Source of the DNA: Radiobacillus deserti
GTDB taxonomy: Bacteria; Bacillota; Bacilli; Bacillales; Amphibacillaceae
Assembly (NCBI RefSeq): GCF_007301515.1
Contig: NZ_CP041666.1
Coordinates: 1,612,001 to 1,676,000 of the forward strand
Length of the DNA stretch: 64,000 nt
Reading direction: 5' to 3'
The position numbers and the translations under genes were made by a program. The notes under the pieces were generated by a model that was given only the letters and a program-made list of their open reading frames with translations, ran no database searches and was not told the origin of the DNA. Positions 35,913-44,065 of this stretch are shown one piece after another (position 1 is the stretch's first letter; each line of letters starts with the position of its first letter).

Positions 35913-36704
35913 GTGGAGAAAACCGAATGGTATCTTGAATATGAAATCCAATATAATAGACCAGGGTTACTTGGGGACATTTCATCGTTACTTGGGATGC
36001 TATCCATCAATATCATCACCATTAATGGCGTTGAAAACTCTCGAAGAGGTATGCTACTTCTATCACGAAAAGATGAACAAATTATTCGATTAAAATCAAT
36101 TTTAGATACAATGGATACAATCAATGTGATAAAATTACGTAAACCAAAGCTACGAGATCGATTAGCAGTTCGACATGGTAGATACATACATAGTGACGTA
36201 GATGATAAGAAGACGTTTCGTTTTGTACGAAGTGAATTAGGCTTACTTGTTGACTTTATGGCTGAATTATTTAAGAAGGATGGGCACAAACTAATTGGTA
36301 TTAGAGGAATGCCCAGAGTTGGGAAAACAGAATCCATCGTTGCATCCAGTGTATGTGCAAATAAACGTTGGCTATTTGTGTCTAGCACCTTGTTAAAGCA
36401 GACGATTCGAAATCAGCTTATTGAAGATGAATATAGTGACGATAATTTATACATTATTGATGGGATTGTTTCTACGCGTAGAGCGAGTGAAAGACATTGG
36501 GAGCTTGTTCGTGAAATCATGAGGTTGCCAGCAACGAAAGTAGTAGAACATCCAGACATTTTTGTGCAACAAACCGAGTATAAATTAGATGATTTTGATT
36601 ACATTATCGAATTGAGAAATGAGGAAGATGAAGAAATTAAATATGATCCTATTGAGAAACCAGTTATGGAAAAACAAGACGGATTTTCAATGTTTGATTT
36701 TTAA
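35913..36704 (+). CDS. ymfK: DUF3388 ACT-like protein YmfK
   Basis: A 263-aa conserved protein of the DUF3388 family. I choose GTG 35913 (MEKTEWYLEYEIQ) because AAGGAG lies 9 bases upstream and relatives start here; the frame is open 18 bases further to an ATG at 35895. The N-terminal ~70 residues look like an ACT-type ligand domain (RPGLLGDISSLLGML). The middle has GIRGMPRVGKTES, a P-loop-like segment with nucleotide-binding character (~135). No enzymatic function is established. Confidence 0.85.
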   Translation: MEKTEWYLEYEIQYNRPGLLGDISSLLGMLSINIITINGVENSRRGMLLLSRKDEQIIRLKSILDTMDTINVIKLRKPKLRDRLAVRHGRYIHSDVDDKKTFRFVRSELGLLVDFMAELFKKDGHKLIGIRGMPRVGKTESIVASSVCANKRWLFVSSTLLKQTIRNQLIEDEYSDDNLYIIDGIVSTRRASERHWELVREIMRLPATKVVEHPDIFVQQTEYKLDDFDYIIELRNEEDEEIKYDPIEKPVMEKQDGFSMFDF

Positions 36705-36721
36705 GATGGACGGTGTTAAAT

Positions 36722-37630
36722 ATGGAATTAGGAGCGAAGTTAAAAGAAGCAAGAGAAGCAAGAAATTTATCTTTAGAAGATGTCCAGAAAGTAACTAAAA
36801 TTCAAACACGTTATCTTCAAGCCATTGAAAAAGGGAATTTTAGTGCAATGCCGGGTAGTTTCTACGTTCGGGCTTTTGTAAAAGAGTACGCAACAGCTGT
36901 TGGATTAGATGCCGATCTTTTTATGGAAGAACACGCCTCTGAATTACCAAAGGCCTCTAATGAAAGTTCAGTCCAATATTCTAGAGTTCGTAGTAGAAAT
37001 GAAACTACCTCTACGAAAAGCCCAGCGATTTTTTCGTTTTTACCTACATTAATTGTAGTATTACTTATTGTCGGCATTTTCTTTTTAGTCTGGTATTTTA
37101 TATCTACAAATGATGACGGCAAGAGCGAAGAACAAGTAAAAACTGGTGGACCAGATGAAGTATTGGTGGGAGATTCGGGTTCCACGTCTGAAGAGAAACC
37201 AGAGGATACTACAGAGGATACTGGAAGCGGAGATACAACTGCCGATGATACAGAGGAACAACCGGAAGAACCAACAAATGAACCAGAATTAAAGCTAGTG
37301 GAGGAGACCACCGATGGTGCCGAGGGGGTTACAACCTATGACTTAGTAAATGCGGAGGATTCTGTTCAACTCGTTTTAAATACGGATAATGAGCATTGGT
37401 TGGAAATTGAAAATGATAAAGGGAAAAGCTTCTACAACGGTATGTTCGCTGCAGCTCAAGCTCCCCAAGAAATAGATCTGACAGGAGAAGAACGAGTACA
37501 CCTTCGTTTTGGAAATCCTAGAGACTTGAAAATAACGGTCAATGGGGTGGATTTACAGCTACCAGAAACAGTTGAAAATGGACAAATTCATCAAGTATGG
37601 ATCAATCTAAATGCAAGTGCAACAGAATAA
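36722..37630 (+). CDS. rodZ: RodZ-like helix-turn-helix membrane protein YmfM
   Basis: A 302-aa RodZ-family protein linking the cytoplasmic MreB system to the cell wall. It starts at ATG 36722 (MELGAKLKEAREARNL). The N-terminal HTH_25 domain (~5-70) includes RYLQAIEKGNFSAMPGSFYVRAFVKEY (position 33-59). A membrane helix follows (~103-127). An acidic Glu/Asp/Thr linker (~130-190) leads to the C-terminal DUF4115 beta domain. It lies just upstream of pgsA, as in B. subtilis. Confidence 0.9.
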   Translation: MELGAKLKEAREARNLSLEDVQKVTKIQTRYLQAIEKGNFSAMPGSFYVRAFVKEYATAVGLDADLFMEEHASELPKASNESSVQYSRVRSRNETTSTKSPAIFSFLPTLIVVLLIVGIFFLVWYFISTNDDGKSEEQVKTGGPDEVLVGDSGSTSEEKPEDTTEDTGSGDTTADDTEEQPEEPTNEPELKLVEETTDGAEGVTTYDLVNAEDSVQLVLNTDNEHWLEIENDKGKSFYNGMFAAAQAPQEIDLTGEERVHLRFGNPRDLKITVNGVDLQLPETVENGQIHQVWINLNASATE

Positions 37631-37639
37631 TAGGTAGTG

Positions 37640-37675
37640 GCAACCCTTTCCAATGGTTGGAAAGGGTTGCGTTTC
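37640..37675 (+). terminator. rodZ terminator
   Basis: A perfect 14-bp stem GCAACCCTTTCCAA / TTGGAAAGGGTTGC with a 3-nt TGG loop; only a short GTTTC follows, so it may be partial. Confidence 0.7.
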
Positions 37676-37698
37676 GTACATGACAGGAGGAAAAAAAC

Positions 37699-38277
37699 AT
37701 GAATATCCCTAACAGAATTACATTATCAAGAATTTTTATGATTCCTATTTTTATTATTATATTAAGTGTCCCTTTTGATTGGGGAACGATTGATATTGGG
37801 AATGAAGTATTACCAGTGGCCGACTTTGTTGCAGCATTTATCTTTATTATTGCTTCGACAACCGATTGGATAGATGGCTACTATGCTCGTAAACATAATT
37901 TAGTTACGAATTTAGGAAAGTTCTTAGATCCACTTGCTGATAAGCTGTTAGTATCTGCCGCATTAATCTTATTAGTTGAGATGGGCCAAGCTTCAGCTTG
38001 GATTGTGATCATTATCATAAGTAGAGAGTTTGCAGTAACTGGACTTCGACAAATTGCAGCCGGGGAAGGTACTATTTTAGCTGCTGGACAAATGGGAAAA
38101 TTGAAAACATGGATTCAAATTATTGCGATTTCCGTGCTTTTATTGCATAATTTCCCGTTCTCTTATACAACTATCCCATTTGGTACGATTGCTTTATATG
38201 CGGCTTTAGTCATTACGGTTGTATCTGGCGTTGACTACTTTGTGAAAAACTGGCATGTGATGAGGGATTCTAAATGA
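37699..38277 (+). CDS. pgsA: Phosphatidylglycerophosphate synthase
   Basis: PgsA transfers glycerol phosphate to CDP-diacylglycerol, the committed step to phosphatidylglycerol. The 192-aa membrane protein has the CDP-alcohol phosphotransferase motif DG..AR........G..LD...D in DWIDGYYARKHNL-VTNLGKFLDPLADK (~57-84). About six hydrophobic segments are visible. ATG 37699 has a GACAGGAGG site. The stop overlaps the cinA start by 4 bp. Confidence 0.95.
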   Translation: MNIPNRITLSRIFMIPIFIIILSVPFDWGTIDIGNEVLPVADFVAAFIFIIASTTDWIDGYYARKHNLVTNLGKFLDPLADKLLVSAALILLVEMGQASAWIVIIIISREFAVTGLRQIAAGEGTILAAGQMGKLKTWIQIIAISVLLLHNFPFSYTTIPFGTIALYAALVITVVSGVDYFVKNWHVMRDSK

Positions 38278-39516
38278 GTGTGAAAGCTGAGATTATTGCG
38301 GTTGGTACAGAACTTCTTCTAGGACAAATCTCCAATACCAATGCTCAATGGTTATCGGAGCAACTAGCAAACCGTGGTGTCCACGTCTATCATCATGCCG
38401 TTGTTGGTGACAATTTAGAGCGTGTGAGAGAAACGTTTGAATTGGCAGGTCAACGTGCGGATATTGTGATGGTGACAGGTGGACTTGGACCAACAGATGA
38501 TGATTTGACAAGAGAAGCATTCCAAGCTCTTTCTGGAATCGGGCTAGTTGAAGATAACGACACCATGAGAAAAATTGAAGCTTTCTATGAAAAGGCAAAC
38601 CGTGAGATGACACCTAATAATCGCAAGCAAGCAAGGGTGTTTGAAGGAAGTACTGTTTTTGCCAATAGTGCTGGAATGGCACCTGGAATTGCGGTGGACT
38701 TTCAAGACACGATATGGATTTTTATGCCCGGTGTTCCGCGTGAAATGAAAGCGATTTGCATGGAGCAAGCTTTTCCATATATAGAGCAACACTTTCCATT
38801 GACATCGATTATTCGTTCTAAAATGCTTCGGTTTATTGGGATTGGAGAATCGCAATTGGAGCATGATTTATATCAGATTATACAAAACCAAACCAATCCT
38901 ACAATTGCACCACTAGCTTCAGAAGGTGAGGTTGGCTTGAGAATAACTGCCCAGGCAAACACGGAAGAAGAGGCTGCTGCCCTGATTCAGTCTACAGAAT
39001 CCTTAATCAAGGACAAAGTGGGTACGTTTCTTTATGGATTCGATAATCAGAGTATTGAGCAAGCTGTGAAAGAGCTATTCGTTTCCCGTGGGTTGACATT
39101 GGCTGCTGCTGAAAGTCTAACTGGGGGACTATTTTCTAGCTCTGTCGTAGCAGTCGAAGGAGCATCCTCTGTGTTTAAAGGTGGGATTGTGAGCTACGAA
39201 ACCTCTGTGAAAAGCGGGCTATTACAAGTATCAGAAAAAACATTAACTAGCAGCGGAACCGTCAGTGAACAAAACTGCAAAAGAAATGGCGGAAAATGTT
39301 CGTGCGTTAACTGGTGCCGATATAGGGATTAGTTTCACTGGTATTGCAGGGCCAGATAGTGTGGAAGGGAAGCCGGTTGGGACGGTCGTGATTGGAATTC
39401 AACAAGCCGCTGGTCCCTCTATAACAAAAACCTTTCACTTCACGGGTAGCCGATCTGCTATTCGAAATAGAACCGTGAAAAAAGGGTTTGAACTTCTTTT
39501 CCATTTGCTAAAGTAA
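38274..39516 (+). pseudogene. cinA: CinA (MoaB/CinA-domain protein) with a frameshift
   Basis: CinA is a competence/DNA-damage-associated protein with a MoCF-binding N-terminal domain (GGLGPTDDDLTREA ~64) and a C-terminal nicotinamide-nucleotide amidase-type domain (AAAESLTGGLFSSSVV ~278; FTGIAGPDSVEG). The frame shifts at the A4 run 39271-39274; dropping one A restores VSEQTAKEMAENVRAL and gives about 413 aa, normal for Bacillus. In the given sequence the first frame ends with an unrelated tail at 39332. It overlaps pgsA and lies before recA. Confidence 0.9.
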
Positions 39517-39608
39517 TAAAAATGCAAAATGGAAAGCTAGATGGAAATGTTTTTAAATAATCATTCTAGTGTTCTATCATTTCTCAAATTACCTACTCAT
39601 AAAAAAAG

Positions 39609-39622
39609 GGAACATTTATTCG
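39609..39622 (+). promoter_or_regulatory. LexA (SOS) box upstream of recA
   Basis: GGAACATTTATTCG matches 11 of 14 positions of the Bacillus SOS box CGAACATATGTTCG. It ends 9 bp before the recA -35 and is placed to repress that promoter. Confidence 0.65.
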
Positions 39623-39631
39623 CTTTTTTGC

Positions 39632-39660
39632 TTGTTAAATCTCAAAAAACAAGTTATGAT
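39632..39660 (+). promoter_or_regulatory. recA promoter
   Basis: TTGTTA (39632-39637), 17-bp spacer, TATGAT (39655-39660), 30 bp upstream of the recA TTG start and directly after the SOS box. Confidence 0.65.
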
Positions 39661-39690
39661 GGAGATAGATTAATTGAAGGAGGAAATAAG

Positions 39691-40737
39691 TTGAGCGATC
39701 GTAAACAAGCCTTAGATATGGCGTTAAAACAAATAGAAAAACAGTTCGGTAAAGGTTCTATTATGAAACTAGGGGAACAAGCAGAGCAAAAAATCGCAAC
39801 GGTTCCAAGTGGATCATTAGCTTTAGATGTTGCACTAGGAGTTGGAGGATATCCAAGAGGAAGGGTTATTGAAATTTATGGTCCTGAATCTTCTGGTAAA
39901 ACAACTGTTTCTTTACATGCGATTGCGGAAGCTCAACGTCAAGGTGGCCAAGCTGCATTTATTGATGCAGAGCATGCACTAGATCCCGTTTATGCTAGAA
40001 AATTAGGTGTAAATGTAGACGAATTACTATTATCTCAACCAGATACAGGAGAGCAAGCACTTGAAATTGCCGAAGCGTTAGTACGAAGTGGTGCAGTTGA
40101 TATGATTGTTATTGACTCGGTTGCTGCACTTGTACCAAAAGCAGAGATTGAAGGAGAGATGGGAGATTCTCACGTAGGTCTTCAAGCTCGTCTTATGTCT
40201 CAAGCTTTACGTAAACTGTCTGGTGCAATCAACAAATCCAAAACTACGGCTATCTTTATTAACCAAATTCGTGAAAAGGTCGGAGTAATGTTCGGTAATC
40301 CAGAAACAACACCTGGTGGACGTGCGCTTAAATTCTACTCCTCTGTTCGATTGGAAGTACGTCGTGCGGAAACCTTGAAGCAAGGAAATGACATGGTCGG
40401 AAACAAAACAAAAATTAAAGTTGTGAAAAACAAAGTTGCCCCTCCTTTCCGTACAGCAGAAGTAGACATTATGTATGGAGAAGGAATCTCTAGAGAGGGA
40501 GAGCTTCTCGATATCGGTTCGGATTTGGACATCGTATTAAAGAGTGGTGCTTGGTACTCTTATAATGAGGAACGACTTGGACAAGGTAGAGAAAATGCGA
40601 AGCAATTTTTAAAAGAGAACGAAGATGTTTCGTTGGAAATTTACAACGCTATCCGTAACCATTATGATATGGATACGTTAGCACCTGAAGCGGGAGAAGA
40701 ATCACAAGAAGGACAAGAGGCTTTAGAATTAGAATAA
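39691..40737 (+). CDS. recA: Recombinase A
   Basis: RecA is the recombinase and SOS co-protease. The start is TTG 39691 (MSDRKQALDMAL), with GAAGGAGG 8 bases upstream; the frame is open 150 bases further, but that part holds the SOS box and promoter. The 348-aa protein has Walker A GPESSGKTT (~64), Walker B VIDSVAAL (~138) and the L2-loop GNPETTPGGRALKFYSSVR (~196). The C-terminal tail is acidic. The gene is followed by a strong terminator. Confidence 0.98.
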   Translation: MSDRKQALDMALKQIEKQFGKGSIMKLGEQAEQKIATVPSGSLALDVALGVGGYPRGRVIEIYGPESSGKTTVSLHAIAEAQRQGGQAAFIDAEHALDPVYARKLGVNVDELLLSQPDTGEQALEIAEALVRSGAVDMIVIDSVAALVPKAEIEGEMGDSHVGLQARLMSQALRKLSGAINKSKTTAIFINQIREKVGVMFGNPETTPGGRALKFYSSVRLEVRRAETLKQGNDMVGNKTKIKVVKNKVAPPFRTAEVDIMYGEGISREGELLDIGSDLDIVLKSGAWYSYNEERLGQGRENAKQFLKENEDVSLEIYNAIRNHYDMDTLAPEAGEESQEGQEALELE

Positions 40738-40740
40738 GAT

Positions 40741-40776
40741 AAAAAAGTCGAGCGGAATCGTCCGCTCGACTTTTTT
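40741..40776 (+). terminator. recA terminator
   Basis: A 16-bp perfect stem (AAAAAAGTCGAGCGGA and complement) around an ATCG loop; the 3' arm ends in six T residues. Confidence 0.93.
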
Positions 40777-40844
40777 CGCGTATAATCATAGATAGTATGA
40801 TGTCAATAGTTTTATAGGTTTGTCTTACTTTCTTTGACAGTTCC

Positions 40845-40873
40845 TTGACATTAGTTTTCGTCAAGATTAAAAT
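40845..40873 (+). promoter_or_regulatory. rny promoter
   Basis: TTGACA (40845-40850), 17-bp spacer, TAAAAT (40868-40873): close to consensus. A second TTGACA lies at 40834. The predicted leader of rny is about 120 nt. Confidence 0.7.
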
Positions 40874-40998
40874 TAATATGTATAATTATCATTTTTATTA
40901 TACAATTTTGTTAAAAAATGATTATCTTTAAAAGTTATTTTACTGTACATGCCGACTAATAATGTTTGTACAAGTTTATAGCAAGAGGAGGTGAAATT

Positions 40999-42555
40999 AT
41001 GGTGACTACAATCATCTCCATTTTGCTTGCCCTAATCGTCGGTATTGTTGTTGGTTATCTGATTCGAAAGTCAATTGCAGAACAGAAAATTAAAAGTGCT
41101 GAAGATTTGGCGAAGCAGATTGTAGAAGAGGGGCACCGTAATGCCGAAGTAGCCAAAAAGGAAGCACTTCTTGAAGCCAAAGATGAAAACCATAGGCTTC
41201 GTCAGCAGGCTGACCATGAGCTGAGAGAAAGAAGATCTGAGCTTCAAAAACAGGAAAGCCGTTTGATGCAAAAAGAAGAAAACCTGGATCGTAAAGGTGA
41301 AACGCTGGATAAGCGGGAGCTTATGTTAGAGAAAAAGGAAAGCTCTCTAACGGAAAAACAACAACAAATTGAAGAAATGGAAAGCAAAGTGGAAGCCTTG
41401 TTGGGTGAGCAGCAAGCTGAACTTGAACGCATTTCCGGCTACACATCTGACCAAGCGAAACAAGTCATTTTGGAACGAGTGGAGAAAGAAGTATCTCATG
41501 AAGCTGCAATCATGATTAAAGAGGCAGAAAATCGAGCGAAAGAAGAAGCGGACAAGAAAGCGAAAGAAATTCTTTCCCTAGCTCTTCAACGTTGTGCTGC
41601 TGATCATGTTGCAGAAACAACGGTTTCAGTCGTTAACCTTCCGAATGATGAAATGAAAGGTCGTATTATTGGACGAGAAGGCCGAAACATTCGTACGTTG
41701 GAAACATTAACTGGAATTGACCTTATTATAGACGATACTCCAGAAGCTGTAATTCTATCGGGATTTGACCCTATTCGTAGGGAAACAGCTCGTATAGCAT
41801 TAGAGAAGCTCGTACAGGATGGACGTATTCACCCTGCTCGAATTGAAGAAATGGTTGACAAGTCAAGGCGAGAAGTGGATGAGTATATCCGTGAAGTAGG
41901 AGAACAAACAACGTTTGAAGTTGGTGTTCATGGTTTACATCCAGACCTTATTAAGATCCTAGGAAGACTAAAATATCGTACAAGCTACGGTCAAAATGTG
42001 TTGAAACACTCCATGGAAGTTGCGTACTTGTCCGGATTGCTTGCAGCTGAACTAGGTGAGGATGAAACACTCGCACGTCGTGCGGGACTATTGCATGATA
42101 TCGGAAAAGCGATTGACCATGAAGTAGAAGGAAGTCATGTTGAAATCGGGAAGGAACTTGCGACGAAATACAAGGAAAACCAGACGGTTATCAATGCGAT
42201 TGCTTCTCACCATGGTGATGAAGAACCGACATCTGTCATTGCAGTTTTGGTTGCCGCAGCTGATGCATTATCTGCAGCAAGACCGGGTGCACGTAGTGAG
42301 ACTTTAGAAAACTATATCAAGCGTCTTGAAAAGCTTGAGGAAATTTCTGAGTCTTATGCAGGAGTTGAAAAGTCCTTTGCAATTCAAGCTGGTCGTGAAA
42401 TCCGTATTATGGTGAAACCGGATGAAATCGATGACTTGGAAGCAACAAGAATCGCGCGAGATATTCGAAAACGAATTGAGAGTGAATTGGATTATCCTGG
42501 ACATATTAAAGTAACCGTCATTCGAGAAACAAGATCAGTTGAATACGCGAAATAA
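40999..42555 (+). CDS. rny: Ribonuclease Y
   Basis: RNase Y is the membrane-bound endoribonuclease that starts bulk mRNA decay in Bacilli. I choose ATG 40999 (MVTTIISILLALIVGI), with AGGAGGTG upstream; the frame is open 33 bases further. The 518-aa protein has an N-terminal membrane helix (~5-23), a long charged coiled coil (~30-200), a KH domain (MKGRIIGREGRNIRTLE ~210) and an HD domain (HDIGKAIDHE ~370). Its modulator RicA is encoded 3 kb downstream in this window. Confidence 0.97.
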   Translation: MVTTIISILLALIVGIVVGYLIRKSIAEQKIKSAEDLAKQIVEEGHRNAEVAKKEALLEAKDENHRLRQQADHELRERRSELQKQESRLMQKEENLDRKGETLDKRELMLEKKESSLTEKQQQIEEMESKVEALLGEQQAELERISGYTSDQAKQVILERVEKEVSHEAAIMIKEAENRAKEEADKKAKEILSLALQRCAADHVAETTVSVVNLPNDEMKGRIIGREGRNIRTLETLTGIDLIIDDTPEAVILSGFDPIRRETARIALEKLVQDGRIHPARIEEMVDKSRREVDEYIREVGEQTTFEVGVHGLHPDLIKILGRLKYRTSYGQNVLKHSMEVAYLSGLLAAELGEDETLARRAGLLHDIGKAIDHEVEGSHVEIGKELATKYKENQTVINAIASHHGDEEPTSVIAVLVAAADALSAARPGARSETLENYIKRLEKLEEISESYAGVEKSFAIQAGREIRIMVKPDEIDDLEATRIARDIRKRIESELDYPGHIKVTVIRETRSVEYAK

Positions 42556-42585
42556 AACGACCTTGCCTAAGGTCGTTTTATTTTT
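42553..42585 (+). terminator. rny terminator
   Basis: A 12-bp stem TAAAACGACCTT / AAGGTCGTTTTA that begins at the rny stop codon, with a GCCT loop and a TTTTT tail. Confidence 0.88.
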
Positions 42586-42681
42586 GAAAAAAACATACAT
42601 AAACGCTACATTTTGACTTTTAAACGTCTGTGTGTGACACTAATATGGACAATAGCAGTTTAGATAGGACGGTAGGTAATT

Positions 42682-43479
42682 ATGCGTTTACTTTTTATAG
42701 GTGATGTAGTTGGTTCACCAGGAAGAAATATGGTACAGGAATATTTGCCAAAATTAAAACAAAAGTTTCAACCACAACTTACAATCCTTAATGGAGAGAA
42801 TGCCGCTTCCGGTAAAGGAATAACCGAGGATATTTATAAGCGGTTTTTAGAGTGGGGCGCTCAAGCGATTACGATGGGAAATCATACGTGGGATAAAAAA
42901 GAAATCTTTGAATTTATAGATGATGCGGATTATATGATTCGTCCAGCAAACTTCCCTGAAGGAACTCCTGGTAAGGGGTTATTGTTTTTTAAATACAACC
43001 AAACAGAGATAGCAATTATCAATCTACAAGGTCGTACTTTTTTACCACCAATTGACGATCCCTTTACGAAAGCCGATCAATTAATTGAGGAAGCGAAAAA
43101 ACGGACGAATTTAATTTTTGTCGATTTTCACGCCGAAGCAACCAGTGAGAAACAAGCGTTAGCTTGGTATTTAGATGGACGAGTGACTGCAGTTGTTGGT
43201 ACACACACTCATACCCAAACTGCGGATGAGCGGATACTGCCTAAAGGTACCGCCTACATTACAGATGTTGGAATGACTGGTTCCTATGACGGGATTCTAG
43301 GTACAAGTAAAGATCCTGTGATTAAGAAGTTCCTAACAAGCTTGCCCGTTCGTTTTGAAGTAGAAAAGCAAGGTCGCAATCAGTTAAACGCAGTGATTAT
43401 TGATTTGGATCCAAATTCTGCAACCTCTAAAAAAATCCAACGTATCCTTATAAACGATGATCATCCCTTTTTTGGTTGA
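42682..43479 (+). CDS. ymdB: Metallophosphoesterase YmdB
   Basis: A 265-aa calcineurin-like phosphodiesterase. In B. subtilis YmdB hydrolyses 2',3'-cyclic nucleotides and affects biofilm and motility choice. Metal-ligand motifs are in order: FIGDVVGSPGRN (~4), GENAASGKGI (~38), GNHTWDKKE (~66), DFHAEATSEK (~150) and GTHTHTQTAD (~172). ATG 42682 follows AGGACGGTAGG. It lies between rny and spoVS as in B. subtilis. Confidence 0.93.
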   Translation: MRLLFIGDVVGSPGRNMVQEYLPKLKQKFQPQLTILNGENAASGKGITEDIYKRFLEWGAQAITMGNHTWDKKEIFEFIDDADYMIRPANFPEGTPGKGLLFFKYNQTEIAIINLQGRTFLPPIDDPFTKADQLIEEAKKRTNLIFVDFHAEATSEKQALAWYLDGRVTAVVGTHTHTQTADERILPKGTAYITDVGMTGSYDGILGTSKDPVIKKFLTSLPVRFEVEKQGRNQLNAVIIDLDPNSATSKKIQRILINDDHPFFG

Positions 43480-43513
43480 TGTTTGAATTTTTTGACAAAT
43501 TGATTCATAATAA

Positions 43514-43542
43514 AAAGGAATATCTATCAATTATAGGAATAT
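43514..43542 (+). promoter_or_regulatory. SigH-like promoter of spoVS
   Basis: AAAGGAATA (43514-43522), 11-bp spacer and TAGGAATAT (43534-43542) match the sigma-H pattern RnAGGAwww/RnnGAATww except for one base. spoVS is sigma-H dependent in B. subtilis. Confidence 0.6.
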
Positions 43543-43585
43543 AGTAAAAGTGGAACAAGTTTAGTAAACTAAGGAGGTACTAGGA

Positions 43586-43846
43586 ATGGAAATATTAAAA
43601 GTTTCAGCCAAATCTAATCCTAATTCAGTAGCAGGAGCACTTGCGAACGTTTTAAGAGAACGCGGTTCAGCGGAAATTCAAGCGATTGGTGCTGGTGCTT
43701 TAAACCAGGCCGTCAAAGCAGTAGCCATTGCCAGAGGATTTGTAGCCCCAAGTGGAGTTGACCTAATTTGTATCCCAGCTTTTACAGATATTATGATTGA
43801 TAATGAAGAACGGACAGCCATTAAGTTGATTGTCGAACCTAGATGA
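43586..43846 (+). CDS. spoVS: Stage V sporulation protein S
   Basis: SpoVS is an 86-aa Alba-fold-like protein needed for coat assembly and normal sporulation timing. It is one of the most conserved small proteins of spore formers. The sequence matches the family throughout: EILKVSAKSNPNSVAGALA at the start, then GAGALNQAVKAVAIARGFVA, and ends in LIVEPR. ATG 43586 has an AAGGAGGT site. It stands alone between a sigma-H-like promoter and a terminator. Confidence 0.97.
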   Translation: MEILKVSAKSNPNSVAGALANVLRERGSAEIQAIGAGALNQAVKAVAIARGFVAPSGVDLICIPAFTDIMIDNEERTAIKLIVEPR

Positions 43847-43856
43847 CTAGTAATCT

Positions 43857-43884
43857 ACCTGTTTGCCCAGCAAGCAGGTTTTTT
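43857..43884 (+). terminator. spoVS terminator
   Basis: A 9-bp stem ACCTGTTTG / CAAGCAGGT (one G-U), 5-nt loop and six T residues. Confidence 0.85.
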
Positions 43885-44001
43885 ATGTGGTTTAGTATAA
43901 ATCTTCTTTTCAAAGTTCGTTTCATACATAATTGTGTTAGAATGAATGCGAAGCGAAGTTATTCTAGAAATGGAATACACTTTATTTTTGGACACGCTTC
44001 T

Positions 44002-44010
44002 TGATATAAT
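44002..44010 (+). promoter_or_regulatory. Extended -10 promoter upstream of miaB
   Basis: TGA-TATAAT is an extended -10 element, 55 bp before the miaB ATG. A second TGT-TAGAAT lies at 43935-43943. Confidence 0.4.
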
Positions 44011-44065
44011 ATGTAAATTAGAGTGCTATTTTTATAAGGAGTTATGGAAGAAAGGAGTTTCCGTC

